A DNA stretch of 64,000 nt from Chryseobacterium sp. MFBS3-17 (GCF_020687745.1 NZ_JAJEWK010000011.1:159200-223199), one strand, 5' to 3'. Shown: positions 24,454-33,676, counted from the stretch's first letter. Translations and numbers: made by a program. The notes: generated from the letters alone by a model not told the origin.

Positions 24454-25086
24454 TTACTGTGAGTCTCCGGTAATATGAGTCAGCTCTATTTGCAGGGAAA
24501 TATCTTTGTGAATCAGCTGTACCGCATCGGCGAAGATAGGAGATTTTCCTTCAAAACTGAAAACTAATTGCTCTTTTCCACGGCGCAATTGCTGCAGGTT
24601 TGTCAGTAAACCCTCACTATTGTAGTACAAATTTACGGTTCGCCCGTTCTGAGCAGCGGTATAGATGCTTTGTTCCGTATCATCCACCGAGGTCTGTATG
24701 TAAAATTTCGGGGTGAGCAGCAGCCGGAAGTCTTGTTCCAGGATTTTGCGAACCACTTTGCGGTCCATTGCCGGAGCAGCATAGTGCATTTGAAATTCCG
24801 ATTGGGAGATTTCAAAATCCAGCATTTTATTGCCAAAATCCGTGGTGAGAACAACACGGTGTTTTTCCGGACTTATTTTTTTGATGATGAGTAGCCCGCT
24901 GAGATTGTGGCCGTAAATCTCCATCCGCATTTTGTACAGATAATCGGTTTTGAGGTCGGAAAAATACAGGTTTTCGGCCGTCGTCAGATGGTCAGGGATT
25001 ACGTTTGTGCCTGCCGGTCGGTTTGTCGTGCAGGCGCTCAGCGTGAGGAGGTTAATGAGCAAAAACAGATGCAGGAACAGGCGCAT
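24454..25086 (-). CDS. Pigment-cluster lipoprotein
   Basis: A 210-residue protein with a lipoprotein signal peptide (lipobox 'LSAC', Cys19). The mature part is beta-rich ('YLYKMRMEIYGHNLSGLLIIKKI', 'HRVVLTTDFGNKMLDFEI') and resembles the LolB-like/DUF3261-type lipoproteins of aryl-polyene clusters (ApeN position). It overlaps the LolA-like gene upstream by 35 bases. The pair suggests a dedicated LolA/LolB-type route that carries the hydrophobic pigment or its lipid form to the outer membrane; this is inference from fold and neighbours. Confidence 0.78.
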   Translation of the reverse strand: MRLFLHLFLLINLLTLSACTTNRPAGTNVIPDHLTTAENLYFSDLKTDYLYKMRMEIYGHNLSGLLIIKKISPEKHRVVLTTDFGNKMLDFEISQSEFQMHYAAPAMDRKVVRKILEQDFRLLLTPKFYIQTSVDDTEQSIYTAAQNGRTVNLYYNSEGLLTNLQQLRRGKEQLVFSFEGKSPIFADAVQLIHKDISLQIELTHITGDSQ

Positions 25087-25672
25087 TGACTTTGGTGTTT
25101 TTAAAATCTATGGTAGTGGTATCGCCGGAGGCTTCCAGCATGGTCACACGGGATGCCGTGGTTTTGCCTATAGGGAACTGTATTTCAACCTGTCTGATGT
25201 ATTTCAGCAGTTGGGCAGATTTTGGTGTGAACCGGGCAATGTTATGGCTGCCGGTTTTCAGATAGGCAATGCTGAACTCCCGGTCGGTAAAGAGTGTGCC
25301 GCTGGCACTGCCCATCATCAGCTTGTTAATCTTTTCAAACATTTTACTGCGGGCATCGGCAGTTGATTTTTTGCCCTGATCGTTGATGTATATTTTGTTG
25401 TTTTTAAATTTAATGCTGTATTGATAAGGATGGGTGTAACTCCAGCTGAGCAGATCCGGTGCCTGAAAGGCCATTTTCCCGGAAGTCACAATATCCTTAT
25501 TTAGAAAATCCATTTTTTTGGTTTGTACGAAATCGTTCTGAAGGGTTTTGAACTGTTTGCCGTCGTAGGTAACTTTATAGACAAAATCTCGAATCTCTGC
25601 CTTGGTCATGGCGGTTTGTGAGTGAAGAAAACTGCTGAATAAAACAGTGAATATCAATAAATAAACTCTCAT
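25052..25672 (-). CDS. LolA-like periplasmic lipid/lipoprotein carrier
   Basis: A 206-residue exported protein (signal peptide ending 'SFLHSQ'). The LolA family pattern is clear: 'FKTLQNDFVQTKKMDFLNKDIVTSGKMAFQAPDLLSW', then the Lys/Asn-rich hairpin 'IKFKNNKIYINDQGKK', and 'VEIQFPIGKTTASRVTMLEASGDTTTIDF'. The housekeeping LolA is normally elsewhere, so this is the pathway-specific paralogue (ApeL role) for moving pigment or an acylated partner across the periplasm. Its end overlaps the lipoprotein gene by 35 bases, and the deacetylase gene lies 3 bases upstream. Confidence 0.88.
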   Translation of the reverse strand: MRVYLLIFTVLFSSFLHSQTAMTKAEIRDFVYKVTYDGKQFKTLQNDFVQTKKMDFLNKDIVTSGKMAFQAPDLLSWSYTHPYQYSIKFKNNKIYINDQGKKSTADARSKMFEKINKLMMGSASGTLFTDREFSIAYLKTGSHNIARFTPKSAQLLKYIRQVEIQFPIGKTTASRVTMLEASGDTTTIDFKNTKVNAPVPASVFAH

Positions 25673-25675
25673 TTT

Positions 25676-26425
25676 TTATTTAAAATCAAATAGTTGGGAC
25701 AGCGTCACGCTGCGGTAATTTTCCTGCTCCAAAAATACTAATAATTCTTTCAGTACCCGGTATGTTTTCTCTGAGGTATCATGCAACAGAATCACACTGC
25801 CCGGTTTTACAGCCGGGATAATGCGGTTCAGAATCCGGGTTTCGCTGTCCCCGGTGGTATCCAGGGAGCGGATGGTCCACCCCATGCTTTTTTTACCGGT
25901 ACGTTGTATGGCACGGGCAATATGAGGATTGGTAATGCCAAATGGCGGCCGGTAGAGATCGGTTTTAATCCCGGCATGCTTTTCCATGATTACATCTGCC
26001 TTTTCAATTTCGGAAACCATGGCCCGGGTAGAGAGAAATCCTGTTTTTGTTTGGTGCGAAAAGGTATGGTTGCCGATTTCATGTCCGGCATTAATCGTCC
26101 TTTTAAAAACTTCCGGGTATTGCTCAATCTGCTTTCCGATGCAAAAAAAAGTGGCTTTCTGGCCATATTGATTGAGTAATTCCAGAAACTTCGGGGTAAG
26201 TGGCGTGGGACCGTCATCAAAAGTAAGGGCTACAAGGCGTTCTTCCTGTCCCGGCGGTTTCGTATAATTTTTCAGGAACCAGTTCAGGTCCATGCGGGCC
26301 ACACCCAGAGTGGTGAGTGCTAAAAAGATAATAACTACCGCTCCGGAAAACCACAAGTTTCTGGTCAGAAAGTAAATAAGTGCCACTGCAATGAGGCAAA
26401 TCAGTATGGCAAAGCGGTGTTTCAA
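25676..26425 (-). CDS. Polysaccharide deacetylase-like (NodB domain) membrane protein
   Basis: The 249-residue protein has two N-terminal hydrophobic segments (residues 5-45) and a carbohydrate esterase 4 domain with intact motifs: 'VALTFDDGPTPLT' (motif 1), 'HEIGNHTFSHQ' (motif 2, metal His pair), 'YRPPFGITNP' (motif 3), and 'GSVILLHD' near the end. It would remove acetyl groups from a glycan or glycolipid. In flexirubin clusters its substrate is unknown. The start codon is TTG at 26425. No in-frame ATG occurs before residue 46, and the TTG gives a sensible 'KHRFAILICLIA' membrane anchor. Confidence 0.85.
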   Translation of the reverse strand: MKHRFAILICLIAVALIYFLTRNLWFSGAVVIIFLALTTLGVARMDLNWFLKNYTKPPGQEERLVALTFDDGPTPLTPKFLELLNQYGQKATFFCIGKQIEQYPEVFKRTINAGHEIGNHTFSHQTKTGFLSTRAMVSEIEKADVIMEKHAGIKTDLYRPPFGITNPHIARAIQRTGKKSMGWTIRSLDTTGDSETRILNRIIPAVKPGSVILLHDTSEKTYRVLKELLVFLEQENYRSVTLSQLFDFK

Positions 26426-26477
26426 CGAATTTGGTTATAAACGTGCAAATTTAAATAAAAATTACTGCATGTTTCAC

Positions 26478-26620
26478 CTTTTCAGCAAAATCAAATTGTG
26501 GTCTTCTCCCAAAAGGTGATTGTAAATCAATATATTGCGGATTTCGGAGGGGGTGTTGCTGTTCATGCGCATCACCTCCGGAATCTGCTGTTTTATTTCA
26601 GGATTGCACAAGCCATAAAC
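26478..26620 (-). pseudogene. Decayed copy of the 3' end of the chain-length-factor gene
   Basis: Bases 26478-26620 match 26778-26918 at an offset of 300 (302 after a two-base insertion near 26593) with only a few substitutions, so this is a duplicate of the last 47 or so codons of the adjacent ketosynthase-like gene. The insertion and a changed stop region make it non-functional. The whole gap 26426-26770 (345 bases) holds no other gene. Bases 26621-26770 match nothing that I recognise. Confidence 0.85.
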
Positions 26621-26770
26621 CTATAATTAAAAGCTTGCCTAAAGGTTTGAGAAGTGAAGTTTACCGGGGTAGGTGCTTGAAATGTAATGCATTAAGTGTT
26701 TCTACATGACCTCTGAAAATGATTTGATTATGGAGAAGATGATTGGGAACACTATACGTGATTGATTTTT

Positions 26771-27832
26771 TTAGCATCTCTTCAGCAAAATCAAACTGTG
26801 GTCTTCTCCCAAAAGGTGATTGTAAATCAATACATTGCGGATTTCGGCGGGGGTGTTGCTGTTCATGCGCATCACCTCCGGAATCTGCTGTTCTTTCAGG
26901 ATTGCACAAGCCATGAACAGTGCAAATCCTGAAGCAGTATTGTATTCCCCGCACAGATGTTTGAAGTATAACTGTGCCGAGCCGCCAAATGCAGGAAGTG
27001 CTTCTTTGTAATAGGTATCGCTTGCTGCATCACCGCTGAACCCCGTCAATATTACGTCTATGTCTGAAGGTTGTAATTGGTTTTTAGCTAAAAAACTACG
27101 GATGAATTCCGGAACTTCTTCCGGAGTCTGCCGGTTTGTAAAACAGGTGTCTGCCAGTTCTGCCCGGGTATTTTCGGCGCGCCGGGTGTCCAGCACAAAA
27201 AATGCAGAACCTTCTCCCCAGATCACACCAGGTGTTTCGGCATTCAGATAATCTGCCGGCAGGTACGCTTCTTTTTTAATGGTACCGTTCAGCTGATACA
27301 ATTCCATGGTGCGCGCTGCTTTTTCATCGGTACCGCCCACCAGCACAGCGTTCGACTCGCCGTTCTGCAACTGCAGGCTGGCATCCAGCAGACTCATTTC
27401 CAGGGAAGAGCCGGTATTGACATAGGTGAAATTGTACGCATGGCAGGACTGCACCAGCGCAATTTGTCCGGCCACGGTATTGTGGGTAGATTGTATAAAA
27501 TGCGTGGGGGTCAGGAATTCCTCATTGTTTTCAATGACATTTTTCAGAAATTTTTCCGAATCTTCCTCACAACCCATTCCGGTGCCTACAATAATGGCAT
27601 CGGGCTTTTCCACGCCTGCTTCCGTTAAGGCTTTCTGAGCGGCTACAGAGCTCATTTTTACGGTTTTAGACATCCTTCTGATTAGTGCCGGCGGAATGTA
27701 TTCTTTGTAATTGGGCGCTATGGCATTCAGGAAAAGGGTGGTGGTATGAGGCTGAAGTTGTTTAAAGTCAAAATCCTCTAAGGTGTCCTGTGCAGAGATG
27801 CATTTTGCACTGTTGATGTAAACCGGCTTCAT
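26771..27832 (-). CDS. Ketosynthase-like chain-length factor without active-site Cys (ApeC-like)
   Basis: A 353-residue thiolase-fold protein clearly related to the next gene but shorter and lacking the nucleophile: the segment 'YNFTYVNTGSSLEMSLLDA' has Gly141 where active partners have Cys in 'TACSS'. The first His motif is also absent ('VILTGFSGDAASD'). This is the hallmark of a chain-length factor that pairs with an active ketosynthase, as ApeC does with ApeO in aryl-polyene synthesis. It overlaps the active ketosynthase gene by 4 bases, the usual mark of a heterodimer pair. The gene's 3' end is duplicated downstream. Confidence 0.88.
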   Translation of the reverse strand: MKPVYINSAKCISAQDTLEDFDFKQLQPHTTTLFLNAIAPNYKEYIPPALIRRMSKTVKMSSVAAQKALTEAGVEKPDAIIVGTGMGCEEDSEKFLKNVIENNEEFLTPTHFIQSTHNTVAGQIALVQSCHAYNFTYVNTGSSLEMSLLDASLQLQNGESNAVLVGGTDEKAARTMELYQLNGTIKKEAYLPADYLNAETPGVIWGEGSAFFVLDTRRAENTRAELADTCFTNRQTPEEVPEFIRSFLAKNQLQPSDIDVILTGFSGDAASDTYYKEALPAFGGSAQLYFKHLCGEYNTASGFALFMACAILKEQQIPEVMRMNSNTPAEIRNVLIYNHLLGEDHSLILLKRC

Positions 27833-29028
27833 GATTTTGAAAAGATTAAAGTGGAACAGTTGCCCCCGAATCCAAAGGAGTTAGAAAGTATATGGCGAAT
27901 TTCCTTATGCTGAAGCTCCGTAACCGGTATCAGGTTGAATTCCTTCATTTTGGTCCTGAAGTTAAGGTTCGGGAAGATCACGCCGTGCTCTAAAGCCAGC
28001 AGTGAATATACGGCTTCTATGGCTGCCGCCGCCGCCAGGGTATGGCCGGTGAATGCTTTTGTAGAACTGAAATCCGGCACATTTTCTTCGCCGAAAATTC
28101 TGATCATGGCGCGCCCTTCAGACAAATCATTATTCGGGGTGGCCGTGCCGTGGACATTGATGTAGTCAATATCTTCCTTTGCCAATCCGGAGATTTTCAG
28201 TGCCTGTTCCATGGCCAGAAATGCACCCGTACCTTCTTCTGAGGAAGCGGTCTGGTGGTGTGCATCATTGGCATTGGCATAACCGGTAAGGTATCCCAAT
28301 ACTTTTTTTCTACTTTTTTGAACTGCGGCATCGCTTTCCAGCACCAGGAAGGCCGCTGCTTCGCCCAGGTTCAGACCTTTCCGGTCATCATCAAAAGGGG
28401 TATTGTAACGGTCTGTGACAATCATCAGAGTGCTGAAGCCGTTCAGGGTAAATTTGGAAAGTGCATCAGTACCACCCACAATCACACGATCCAGAATTCC
28501 GGCCTTAATGAGTTTTGCACCCATCATGATGGCATTGGCAGCAGAAGAGCAGGCTGTGGAAATGGTAGAAACCATACCCCTAAGCCCCAGTTCATTGGCA
28601 ATGGCATGGGAAGAATGTCCTGCATCATGTGCGGCAATATATTTTTGCTTGTCCGGATGGTCTTCGTAGGAGTAGAAATATTTTTCAGTCACATCCATAC
28701 CGCCTACACTCGTAGAGGAAATGAGTCCGGTGCGAAGATCGTTGATGCCGGTAATGCCCGCGCTTTGCACGGCTTGTTTTGCAGCAATAATGCCCAATAA
28801 TGTTGTTCTGGGATAGTTATGACCGGTTGCTACACCCGCTTTTTCTGTCAGTTGGTCATTGGTGAGTTTTATTTCGCCCAGTTTTACGGCTCCGCGGTGC
28901 CGGGTTTCCAGGATTTCGATATCAGAAATGCCGTGCCGGGAGTGGATTAAAGACTGATAGTTTTCTTCGGCATTGTTCCCGATACACGATATAATGCCCA
29001 TACCGGTAATGGCAATTTTCTGACTCAT
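27829..29028 (-). CDS. Beta-ketoacyl-ACP synthase, active partner of the chain-length factor (ApeO-like)
   Basis: The 399-residue ketosynthase has the full triad: Cys160 in 'VSTISTACSSAANAIMMGA', 'INVHGTATPNNDLSEG' and 'TKAFTGHTLAAAAAIEAV', with 'SNSFGFGGNCSTLIF' at the C-terminus. It is translationally coupled (4-base overlap) to the Cys-less partner. It most likely performs the repeated C2 extensions on the aryl starter, with chain length set by the heterodimer interface. The ACP gene lies 9 bases upstream. Confidence 0.93.
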   Translation of the reverse strand: MSQKIAITGMGIISCIGNNAEENYQSLIHSRHGISDIEILETRHRGAVKLGEIKLTNDQLTEKAGVATGHNYPRTTLLGIIAAKQAVQSAGITGINDLRTGLISSTSVGGMDVTEKYFYSYEDHPDKQKYIAAHDAGHSSHAIANELGLRGMVSTISTACSSAANAIMMGAKLIKAGILDRVIVGGTDALSKFTLNGFSTLMIVTDRYNTPFDDDRKGLNLGEAAAFLVLESDAAVQKSRKKVLGYLTGYANANDAHHQTASSEEGTGAFLAMEQALKISGLAKEDIDYINVHGTATPNNDLSEGRAMIRIFGEENVPDFSSTKAFTGHTLAAAAAIEAVYSLLALEHGVIFPNLNFRTKMKEFNLIPVTELQHKEIRHILSNSFGFGGNCSTLIFSKS

Positions 29029-29037
29029 GAAGGTGAT

Positions 29038-29289
29038 TTATCTGTTGGCTTCTATGAACTGAGCCATGGTTTCTATGGATTCAAAGATTTCTTTTCCTTT
29101 TTTTGGATCAGAAAGTTTAATGCCGTACTGTTTGTCCAGCAATACGATGAGTTCCAGCGCATCTATGCTGTCCAGACCCAGACCGCCGCCGAAGAGGGGT
29201 GCGTCATTGGCAATATCTTCCGGAGATACATCTTCCAGATTCAGTACTTCTATAATTTTGTGTTTGAGTTCTTCTCTTAAATTTTCCAT
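29038..29289 (-). CDS. Acyl carrier protein (second in the cluster)
   Basis: 83 residues, acidic, with the phosphopantetheine site 'GLGLDSIDALELIVLLDKQYG' (Ser41). The 'DSIDALEL' form is typical of ACPs in aryl-polyene clusters. It sits between the half-ketosynthase and the active ketosynthase with gaps of 7 and 9 bases and is the probable carrier for chain extension. The ACP at 17058 may carry the starter or act elsewhere in the pathway. Confidence 0.93.
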   Translation of the reverse strand: MENLREELKHKIIEVLNLEDVSPEDIANDAPLFGGGLGLDSIDALELIVLLDKQYGIKLSDPKKGKEIFESIETMAQFIEANR

Positions 29290-29296
29290 TGTTTTT

Positions 29297-29836
29297 CTAT
29301 AAGGTCAACAAATATACAAAACCTTTATAATTTTCCTGAAACATTTCTGCCCATCCGCAGAGTACCTGCGTGGCTTTTCCGCTTTTCAGAAGGTTTTCAC
29401 TGTATTTTTTTAAAAATGTCTCATCATATTCATCCAGCACAAAAAAAGCATTTTCGGTCTGTAAACCGTGTCGGATGCTGATTTCACCAATGCAGATATT
29501 GGGCAATGTGTACACAAATACGGCGGGACTGGGGAAATAATCATCCGGTGAGTTGATGCTCTGCTGATATTTCAAATCGGTATCCAGACTTGCTGAACGG
29601 TTGGCCAGCACCAGTGCCGTGTTTTTGTGCTTCTCGTCACGCAGCAGAACTTCGGCGGCCAGAAAGGCAAGTTTGCTCAGCGCATCCATTTTATGGAATT
29701 TCGGATAATCGGTTTTCAGATGTTTATAGGCGGCTTTGGCAAAATCATGAAATGAAGTTCCGGCGGCCGTAAACAGGGTGTTACCATTCAGTTCGATTTT
29801 TGAATTTTCGATAAGACAGGTTTTCTGTACAGTCAT
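29297..29836 (-). CDS. Half-size ketosynthase-like protein (N-terminal thiolase subdomain)
   Basis: From the ATG at 29836 the protein has 179 residues. The longer open frame only adds translated upstream gene. It resembles the N-terminal half of a ketosynthase: '[18 protein letters not shown]', '[19 protein letters not shown]', then '[23 protein letters not shown]', which corresponds to the STxxN..Gxxa segment before the active-site Cys. It then ends early, with no Cys-His-His set, so it cannot be a normal condensing enzyme. It overlaps the upstream ketosynthase gene by 4 bases. Similar half-proteins recur in aryl-polyene clusters, with unknown function. Confidence 0.78.
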   Translation of the reverse strand: MTVQKTCLIENSKIELNGNTLFTAAGTSFHDFAKAAYKHLKTDYPKFHKMDALSKLAFLAAEVLLRDEKHKNTALVLANRSASLDTDLKYQQSINSPDDYFPSPAVFVYTLPNICIGEISIRHGLQTENAFFVLDEYDETFLKKYSENLLKSGKATQVLCGWAEMFQENYKGFVYLLTL

Positions 29837-30972
29837 GGCTTGTGTTTTTTGAGGATTACTGCGGCATTGCACCCCCCGAATCCCGAGGCGGTTTTCAGGA
29901 TATAATTTGTTTCCTTCTCCAGATGTTCCGTGAGGATATTCAAAGGATGAGAAACTCCGGATTCCCGGTAATTTTTGGAGGCGATCAAGGTATTTCGTTT
30001 TGCGCTTTCCATGGCCAGTACGAGTTCCAGCAGACCTGCCGCTCCCAGCGTATGACCGTAGAAGCCTTTCAAGCTGTTTACCGGTACTTGCTGCAATCCG
30101 GCTCTGGTAAAGGCAATGCTTTCCATTTCATCATTGTACACAGTAGCCGTGCCGTGTGCCGATAGATAGTCTATGGCCGCTGCAGGTATGCCGGCTTCCC
30201 GAAGCGCATTGGTGATGCTGAGGTACAGTCCTTCGCCCGTGCGCGATGGTCCGGAAATATGATTGGCGTCATTCACTGCGCTTTCACCGCATATTTCGAA
30301 AAAGATTTCATTTTCGGGAACCGTGGTGGTTACATACACTGCCGCTGTGGCCTCACCGATGGAAATGCCGTTCCGCGACGCATCATATGGTTTGCAGGGT
30401 TCAGGACTCAGAGCCTGGAAGGAGTTGAAGCCGGAAAGTACAAATTCAGAAACTTCATCTCCGGCAATGACAAAGGCATCACGGTACATGCCGCTTTCCA
30501 ACAGGTTTTTGGCAAGAGATACCGCCATCACTCCGGAGACGCATGCATTGGAGATGATCACCGGTCTGGTGCTGAAGGCAAAAAAATCTGCGATGCGCTG
30601 TGCCAGTACCGGGAGGTAAGATGCTTCCGGCGGAAATGCGCAATTTTTCAGGTGGCTTATATTTCCTTTGGTGGTAGAGAGAATCAGCACCGAATCCGGT
30701 GAAACGGTATGTTTCTCGATCAATGGTTTCAGGCTCAGCATCAGCATTTTTTCCAGTCGGGTAAAGGAAGGATGGTCAAAATTGTCCCGGAATTTCTCAT
30801 TCAGCGCATCATCATCCATGCGTGAGGCCAAAAATGACGGCTGGCCCTCAATGAGGGTGTGGTTTTTTATTTCGGAATGGCCTGCCAGAAGCTGCTGCCA
30901 GTTGGTATCGGTGTCAAATCCCAGTGGCGTCACACACCGGCCTTCGGTGATATAGGTTTTTATGGCAGACAT
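29833..30972 (-). CDS. Beta-ketoacyl-ACP synthase (third complete ketosynthase)
   Basis: A 379-residue FabF-like enzyme with Cys144 in '[19 protein letters not shown]', '[16 protein letters not shown]' and '[18 protein letters not shown]', so the triad is intact. The 'NACVSG' nucleophile context is the variant seen in one of the ketosynthases of every aryl-polyene cluster that I recall, thought to act in an early or specialised condensation. Its start codon shares one base with the stop of the thioesterase gene upstream. Confidence 0.9.
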   Translation of the reverse strand: MSAIKTYITEGRCVTPLGFDTDTNWQQLLAGHSEIKNHTLIEGQPSFLASRMDDDALNEKFRDNFDHPSFTRLEKMLMLSLKPLIEKHTVSPDSVLILSTTKGNISHLKNCAFPPEASYLPVLAQRIADFFAFSTRPVIISNACVSGVMAVSLAKNLLESGMYRDAFVIAGDEVSEFVLSGFNSFQALSPEPCKPYDASRNGISIGEATAAVYVTTTVPENEIFFEICGESAVNDANHISGPSRTGEGLYLSITNALREAGIPAAAIDYLSAHGTATVYNDEMESIAFTRAGLQQVPVNSLKGFYGHTLGAAGLLELVLAMESAKRNTLIASKNYRESGVSHPLNILTEHLEKETNYILKTASGFGGCNAAVILKKHKP

Positions 30973-31412
30973 CAGTTTAGTTTCATTTTAGATTTCCAAT
31001 CCGCAAAAAACGGCGGATTATACAATTGCAGATCTCCGTTCTGATCGATGAAAACCTGAGTCGTCTCGCCGGCGCACACCCGTTGATTGGTTTCATTAAA
31101 CAATTCGTAACAGAAGATCATTTTGGCGCTGTTGCTGTTCATGAAAGTGGTTTCTATGCGTACAATTTCGCCATATTTCAGGGGGAGAAAATGCTCGGTG
31201 GTGGTTTTCACAATGGGGGTGGCAAATCCGTTGCGCTGCACATCCAGATAGGTAAGTCCGTGCTCTCGCCCGAATGCCTCGCGTCCGTCTTCAAAGTAAA
31301 CGATATAATGTCCGTGCCATACAATGCCCAGCGGGTCGCATTCATTGAACCGGACCCGGGTGGTATGGCTGTTTTTCAGCAAAATGTCAGATGGAGTTTT
31401 TCTTTCTTTCAT
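30972..31412 (-). CDS. 4HBT-type acyl-CoA/acyl-ACP thioesterase
   Basis: From the ATG at 31412 the protein is 146 residues, standard for the YbgC/4-hydroxybenzoyl-CoA thioesterase family. The signature 'VRFNECDPLGIVWHGHYIVYFEDGREAF' contains the catalytic Asp and the 'H.xxY' turn. The longer frame would add 36 residues that are the antisense/overlap of the permease gene, so it was rejected. It overlaps the ABC permease gene by 26 bases. In aryl-polyene clusters the equivalent (ApeK) releases or edits ACP-bound chains. Confidence 0.88.
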   Translation of the reverse strand: MKERKTPSDILLKNSHTTRVRFNECDPLGIVWHGHYIVYFEDGREAFGREHGLTYLDVQRNGFATPIVKTTTEHFLPLKYGEIVRIETTFMNSNSAKMIFCYELFNETNQRVCAGETTQVFIDQNGDLQLYNPPFFADWKSKMKLN

Positions 31413-32655
31413 AGAGTAAGGCAATAAAAACAGTGATGCAGTAAAAGGCAAAAAGCAGCGCCGTTTTCGGCAGGATGTCGCGGAAGCCGGAGTTGCGCAG
31501 AATGATGTCATAATAGGCATTGAGTCCCCAGTTCATAGGAGAAAATTGGGAAATGGTCTGCATGAAGGCAGGCATCATGAACACCGGAACCCAGATCCCG
31601 CCGATAGCGGCGAGTATTACCACAGAGGTGGCACCCATGGGGGCAGATTGTTCCTGAGTATCGGTAAGGGTGCCCAGCAAAATTCCGAATCCTATGGCTG
31701 CCAGTCCGGCAAAGAAGGTGACGAAAAGCAGCTGCGGCATATTCCCGCCGATTTCAAATGTGGGCAGTCCGATGAGCGGAAACAGAAAGACACCCACGGC
31801 CAGCATCAGCAGAAATTGAATCATGCAGATGATGAGGTAGGTAAAGGTTTTGCCCAGTACATGAACTACATACGGCGTATGGCTGGTAAGGATCCGCACC
31901 ATGGTTCCCTGATTTTTTTCTTTCACCAGATTGATGGAAAGCGGGACCACGATGAAGAAAATAGCAAACAGCGCCCAGGCAGGAACATTGTGCTGTACCG
32001 AGTTGGGCAGGGCATCCTCATGACTGGCAGGCGTGATTTCTTTAAAACTGATGAATTTCTGATTCAGGGACAAATCCTCTTCTGTGCCCAGTTCTTCCTG
32101 AAAAGCTGCATAAATCTTCTGATTTTCTATGGTAGCCAGCATTTCATTCACCGAACTCCGCACGCCACTTTTGAAACCGGCACTGGTTACCGGGTCAAAA
32201 TACAGATGGATTTCACGGTTTTCGGGCAATGGTTTGGTAGCTGCTGCCGAATCGGTTTCGCCTACGCCCATAGAACTGATGATGCTCTGAACTTTGGAAT
32301 CAATACTGAGGTTCATGTTCCGGGTCAGGTTTTCGGGGATGACGATGGCCATCTGATACTCGCCACCAAAAACGGCATCTCTTGCAGTCTCTTCTGTGAA
32401 TTTTCCGCTTATCAGCTCAAAGGTATCATTGTGCATCAGCCCTTTGCGGATGATTTCCGAAACATCAGAACGGTCGTGATCTACCAGAATGAGCGGAATT
32501 TTGGATCCTTCTAAGTTTTTGAAGGTGCCATCCTGAATGAGGGTGATGGTGACAATGAGAACCAGCGGCATGAAGAAAATAATGACAATGCCGCCCAGAT
32601 CCCGTTTCAGTAGCAGGATTTCTTTCCAGAGTGCGCGTCTTAGTTTATATAGCAT
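31387..32655 (-). CDS. ABC-2 type transporter permease
   Basis: From the ATG at 32655 the protein has 422 residues: one N-terminal membrane helix ('IVIIFFMPLVLIVTITLI'), a periplasmic domain of about 190 residues, then five more helices ('FAIFFIVVPLSINLV', 'YLIICMIQFLLMLAVGVFLFPLI', 'LLFVTFFAGLAAIGFGILLGTL', 'VVILAAIGGIWVPVFMMPAF', 'TALLFAFYCITVFIALLYERK'). This is the layout of YhfB/DrrB-like ABC-2 permeases (ABC2_membrane_3). It overlaps the ATPase gene by 11 bases and forms an exporter with it. The location inside the pigment operon suggests export of an intermediate across the inner membrane. Confidence 0.9.
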   Translation of the reverse strand: MLYKLRRALWKEILLLKRDLGGIVIIFFMPLVLIVTITLIQDGTFKNLEGSKIPLILVDHDRSDVSEIIRKGLMHNDTFELISGKFTEETARDAVFGGEYQMAIVIPENLTRNMNLSIDSKVQSIISSMGVGETDSAAATKPLPENREIHLYFDPVTSAGFKSGVRSSVNEMLATIENQKIYAAFQEELGTEEDLSLNQKFISFKEITPASHEDALPNSVQHNVPAWALFAIFFIVVPLSINLVKEKNQGTMVRILTSHTPYVVHVLGKTFTYLIICMIQFLLMLAVGVFLFPLIGLPTFEIGGNMPQLLFVTFFAGLAAIGFGILLGTLTDTQEQSAPMGATSVVILAAIGGIWVPVFMMPAFMQTISQFSPMNWGLNAYYDIILRNSGFRDILPKTALLFAFYCITVFIALLYERKKNSI

Positions 32656-33400
32656 CTCGTAGGTCTTTTCCGGTGAGTGTAATGAAAACGTCTTCCAGAT
32701 TGCGGGCTTCCGGTGTGGAGGCAATCAGTGCCGCCGGACTGCCTTCCGCGTATATTTTTCCGTGGTCTATGATGGCGATTTTCGTGCAAAATTCCTCGGC
32801 CTCCTGCAGATGATGAGAGGTGTACACAATGCTCATGCCCTGCTGGTTCAGTTCCTGCAGATATTCTATAATCATGCTGCGGGACTGCACATCTACCCCT
32901 ACGGTAGGTTCGTCCAGAAAAAGAATCCTGGGCTGGTGCATAATGCCGGCCACCAGATTGCACCGACGCTTCATGCCTCCGGAGAAATGCTCTATTTGTT
33001 TGTCTGCAAAAGCGCTGAGGCCTACACGGTCCAGCATTTCGTTTATGGTGTGTTTTAGGGTCTCATGTTTCAGACCGTAGAGTGACCCGAAGAACATCAG
33101 GTTTTCCCTGGCGGTCAGCGTGGGGTAGAGTGCGTATTCCTGTGGCACAATGCCGGTGATTTTCTTCATGTCATTCAGCCGGTCTTTGGGCGATAAGCCG
33201 CAGAGGGTGTAGTGGCCGGCGGTAGGCTTTATAAGCCCGCAAAGCATGGAGATGAGGGTGGTTTTCCCGGCACCGTTGGGTCCCAGGATGCCGTAAATTT
33301 CACCCTGGGCGATCTGCAAGGAAACATTCTGGACAGAGAAATCTGCCGCATTCTTATATTTCTTGTAGAGCTGGTGAATTTCAATAATGGGTGTAGCCAA
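32645..33400 (-). CDS. ABC transporter ATP-binding protein
   Basis: A 251-residue ATPase with Walker A 'GPNGAGKTTLISMLCG', Q-loop 'IVPQEYALYPTLT', signature 'HFSGGMKRRCNLVAGIMHQPRILFLDEPTVGVD' (Walker B and D-loop) and the switch His in 'IVYTSHHLQEAEEF'. It couples with the permease encoded just downstream. The frame opens with TTG at 33400 ('TPIIEIHQLYKKYKNA' follows naturally). No in-frame ATG is available upstream. About 520 bases without an intact gene separate it from the insert region. Confidence 0.93.
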   Translation of the reverse strand: MATPIIEIHQLYKKYKNAADFSVQNVSLQIAQGEIYGILGPNGAGKTTLISMLCGLIKPTAGHYTLCGLSPKDRLNDMKKITGIVPQEYALYPTLTARENLMFFGSLYGLKHETLKHTINEMLDRVGLSAFADKQIEHFSGGMKRRCNLVAGIMHQPRILFLDEPTVGVDVQSRSMIIEYLQELNQQGMSIVYTSHHLQEAEEFCTKIAIIDHGKIYAEGSPAALIASTPEARNLEDVFITLTGKDLRDAI

Positions 33401-33676
33401 AGTCTGATTTTTTCAGCCTGCAAAATACTGAATAATTGTGAAGCGGAGAAAAGTAATAGTTGCAGAAAGTAATTTTTGCTAATCGATTATAAACTATGAG
33501 TGAATGCACGCAATACTGTATTAATTCTTGAAAGATTGTTATATCCACTTGTATTTTCGAAAATTTTTATTAAAAATCTATTCATTTATAAGAAAATTTA
33601 TATTATCTTTATTAAATCGAAACATTAAAAAAATTAGATTATAAAAAAAGTATTTTACTGTATCAGTATTTTGAGT

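Noticed and set aside
31546..32514. 322-codon plus-strand frame opposite the ABC permease
   Set aside because: Antisense shadow of a permease with well-defined membrane helices.
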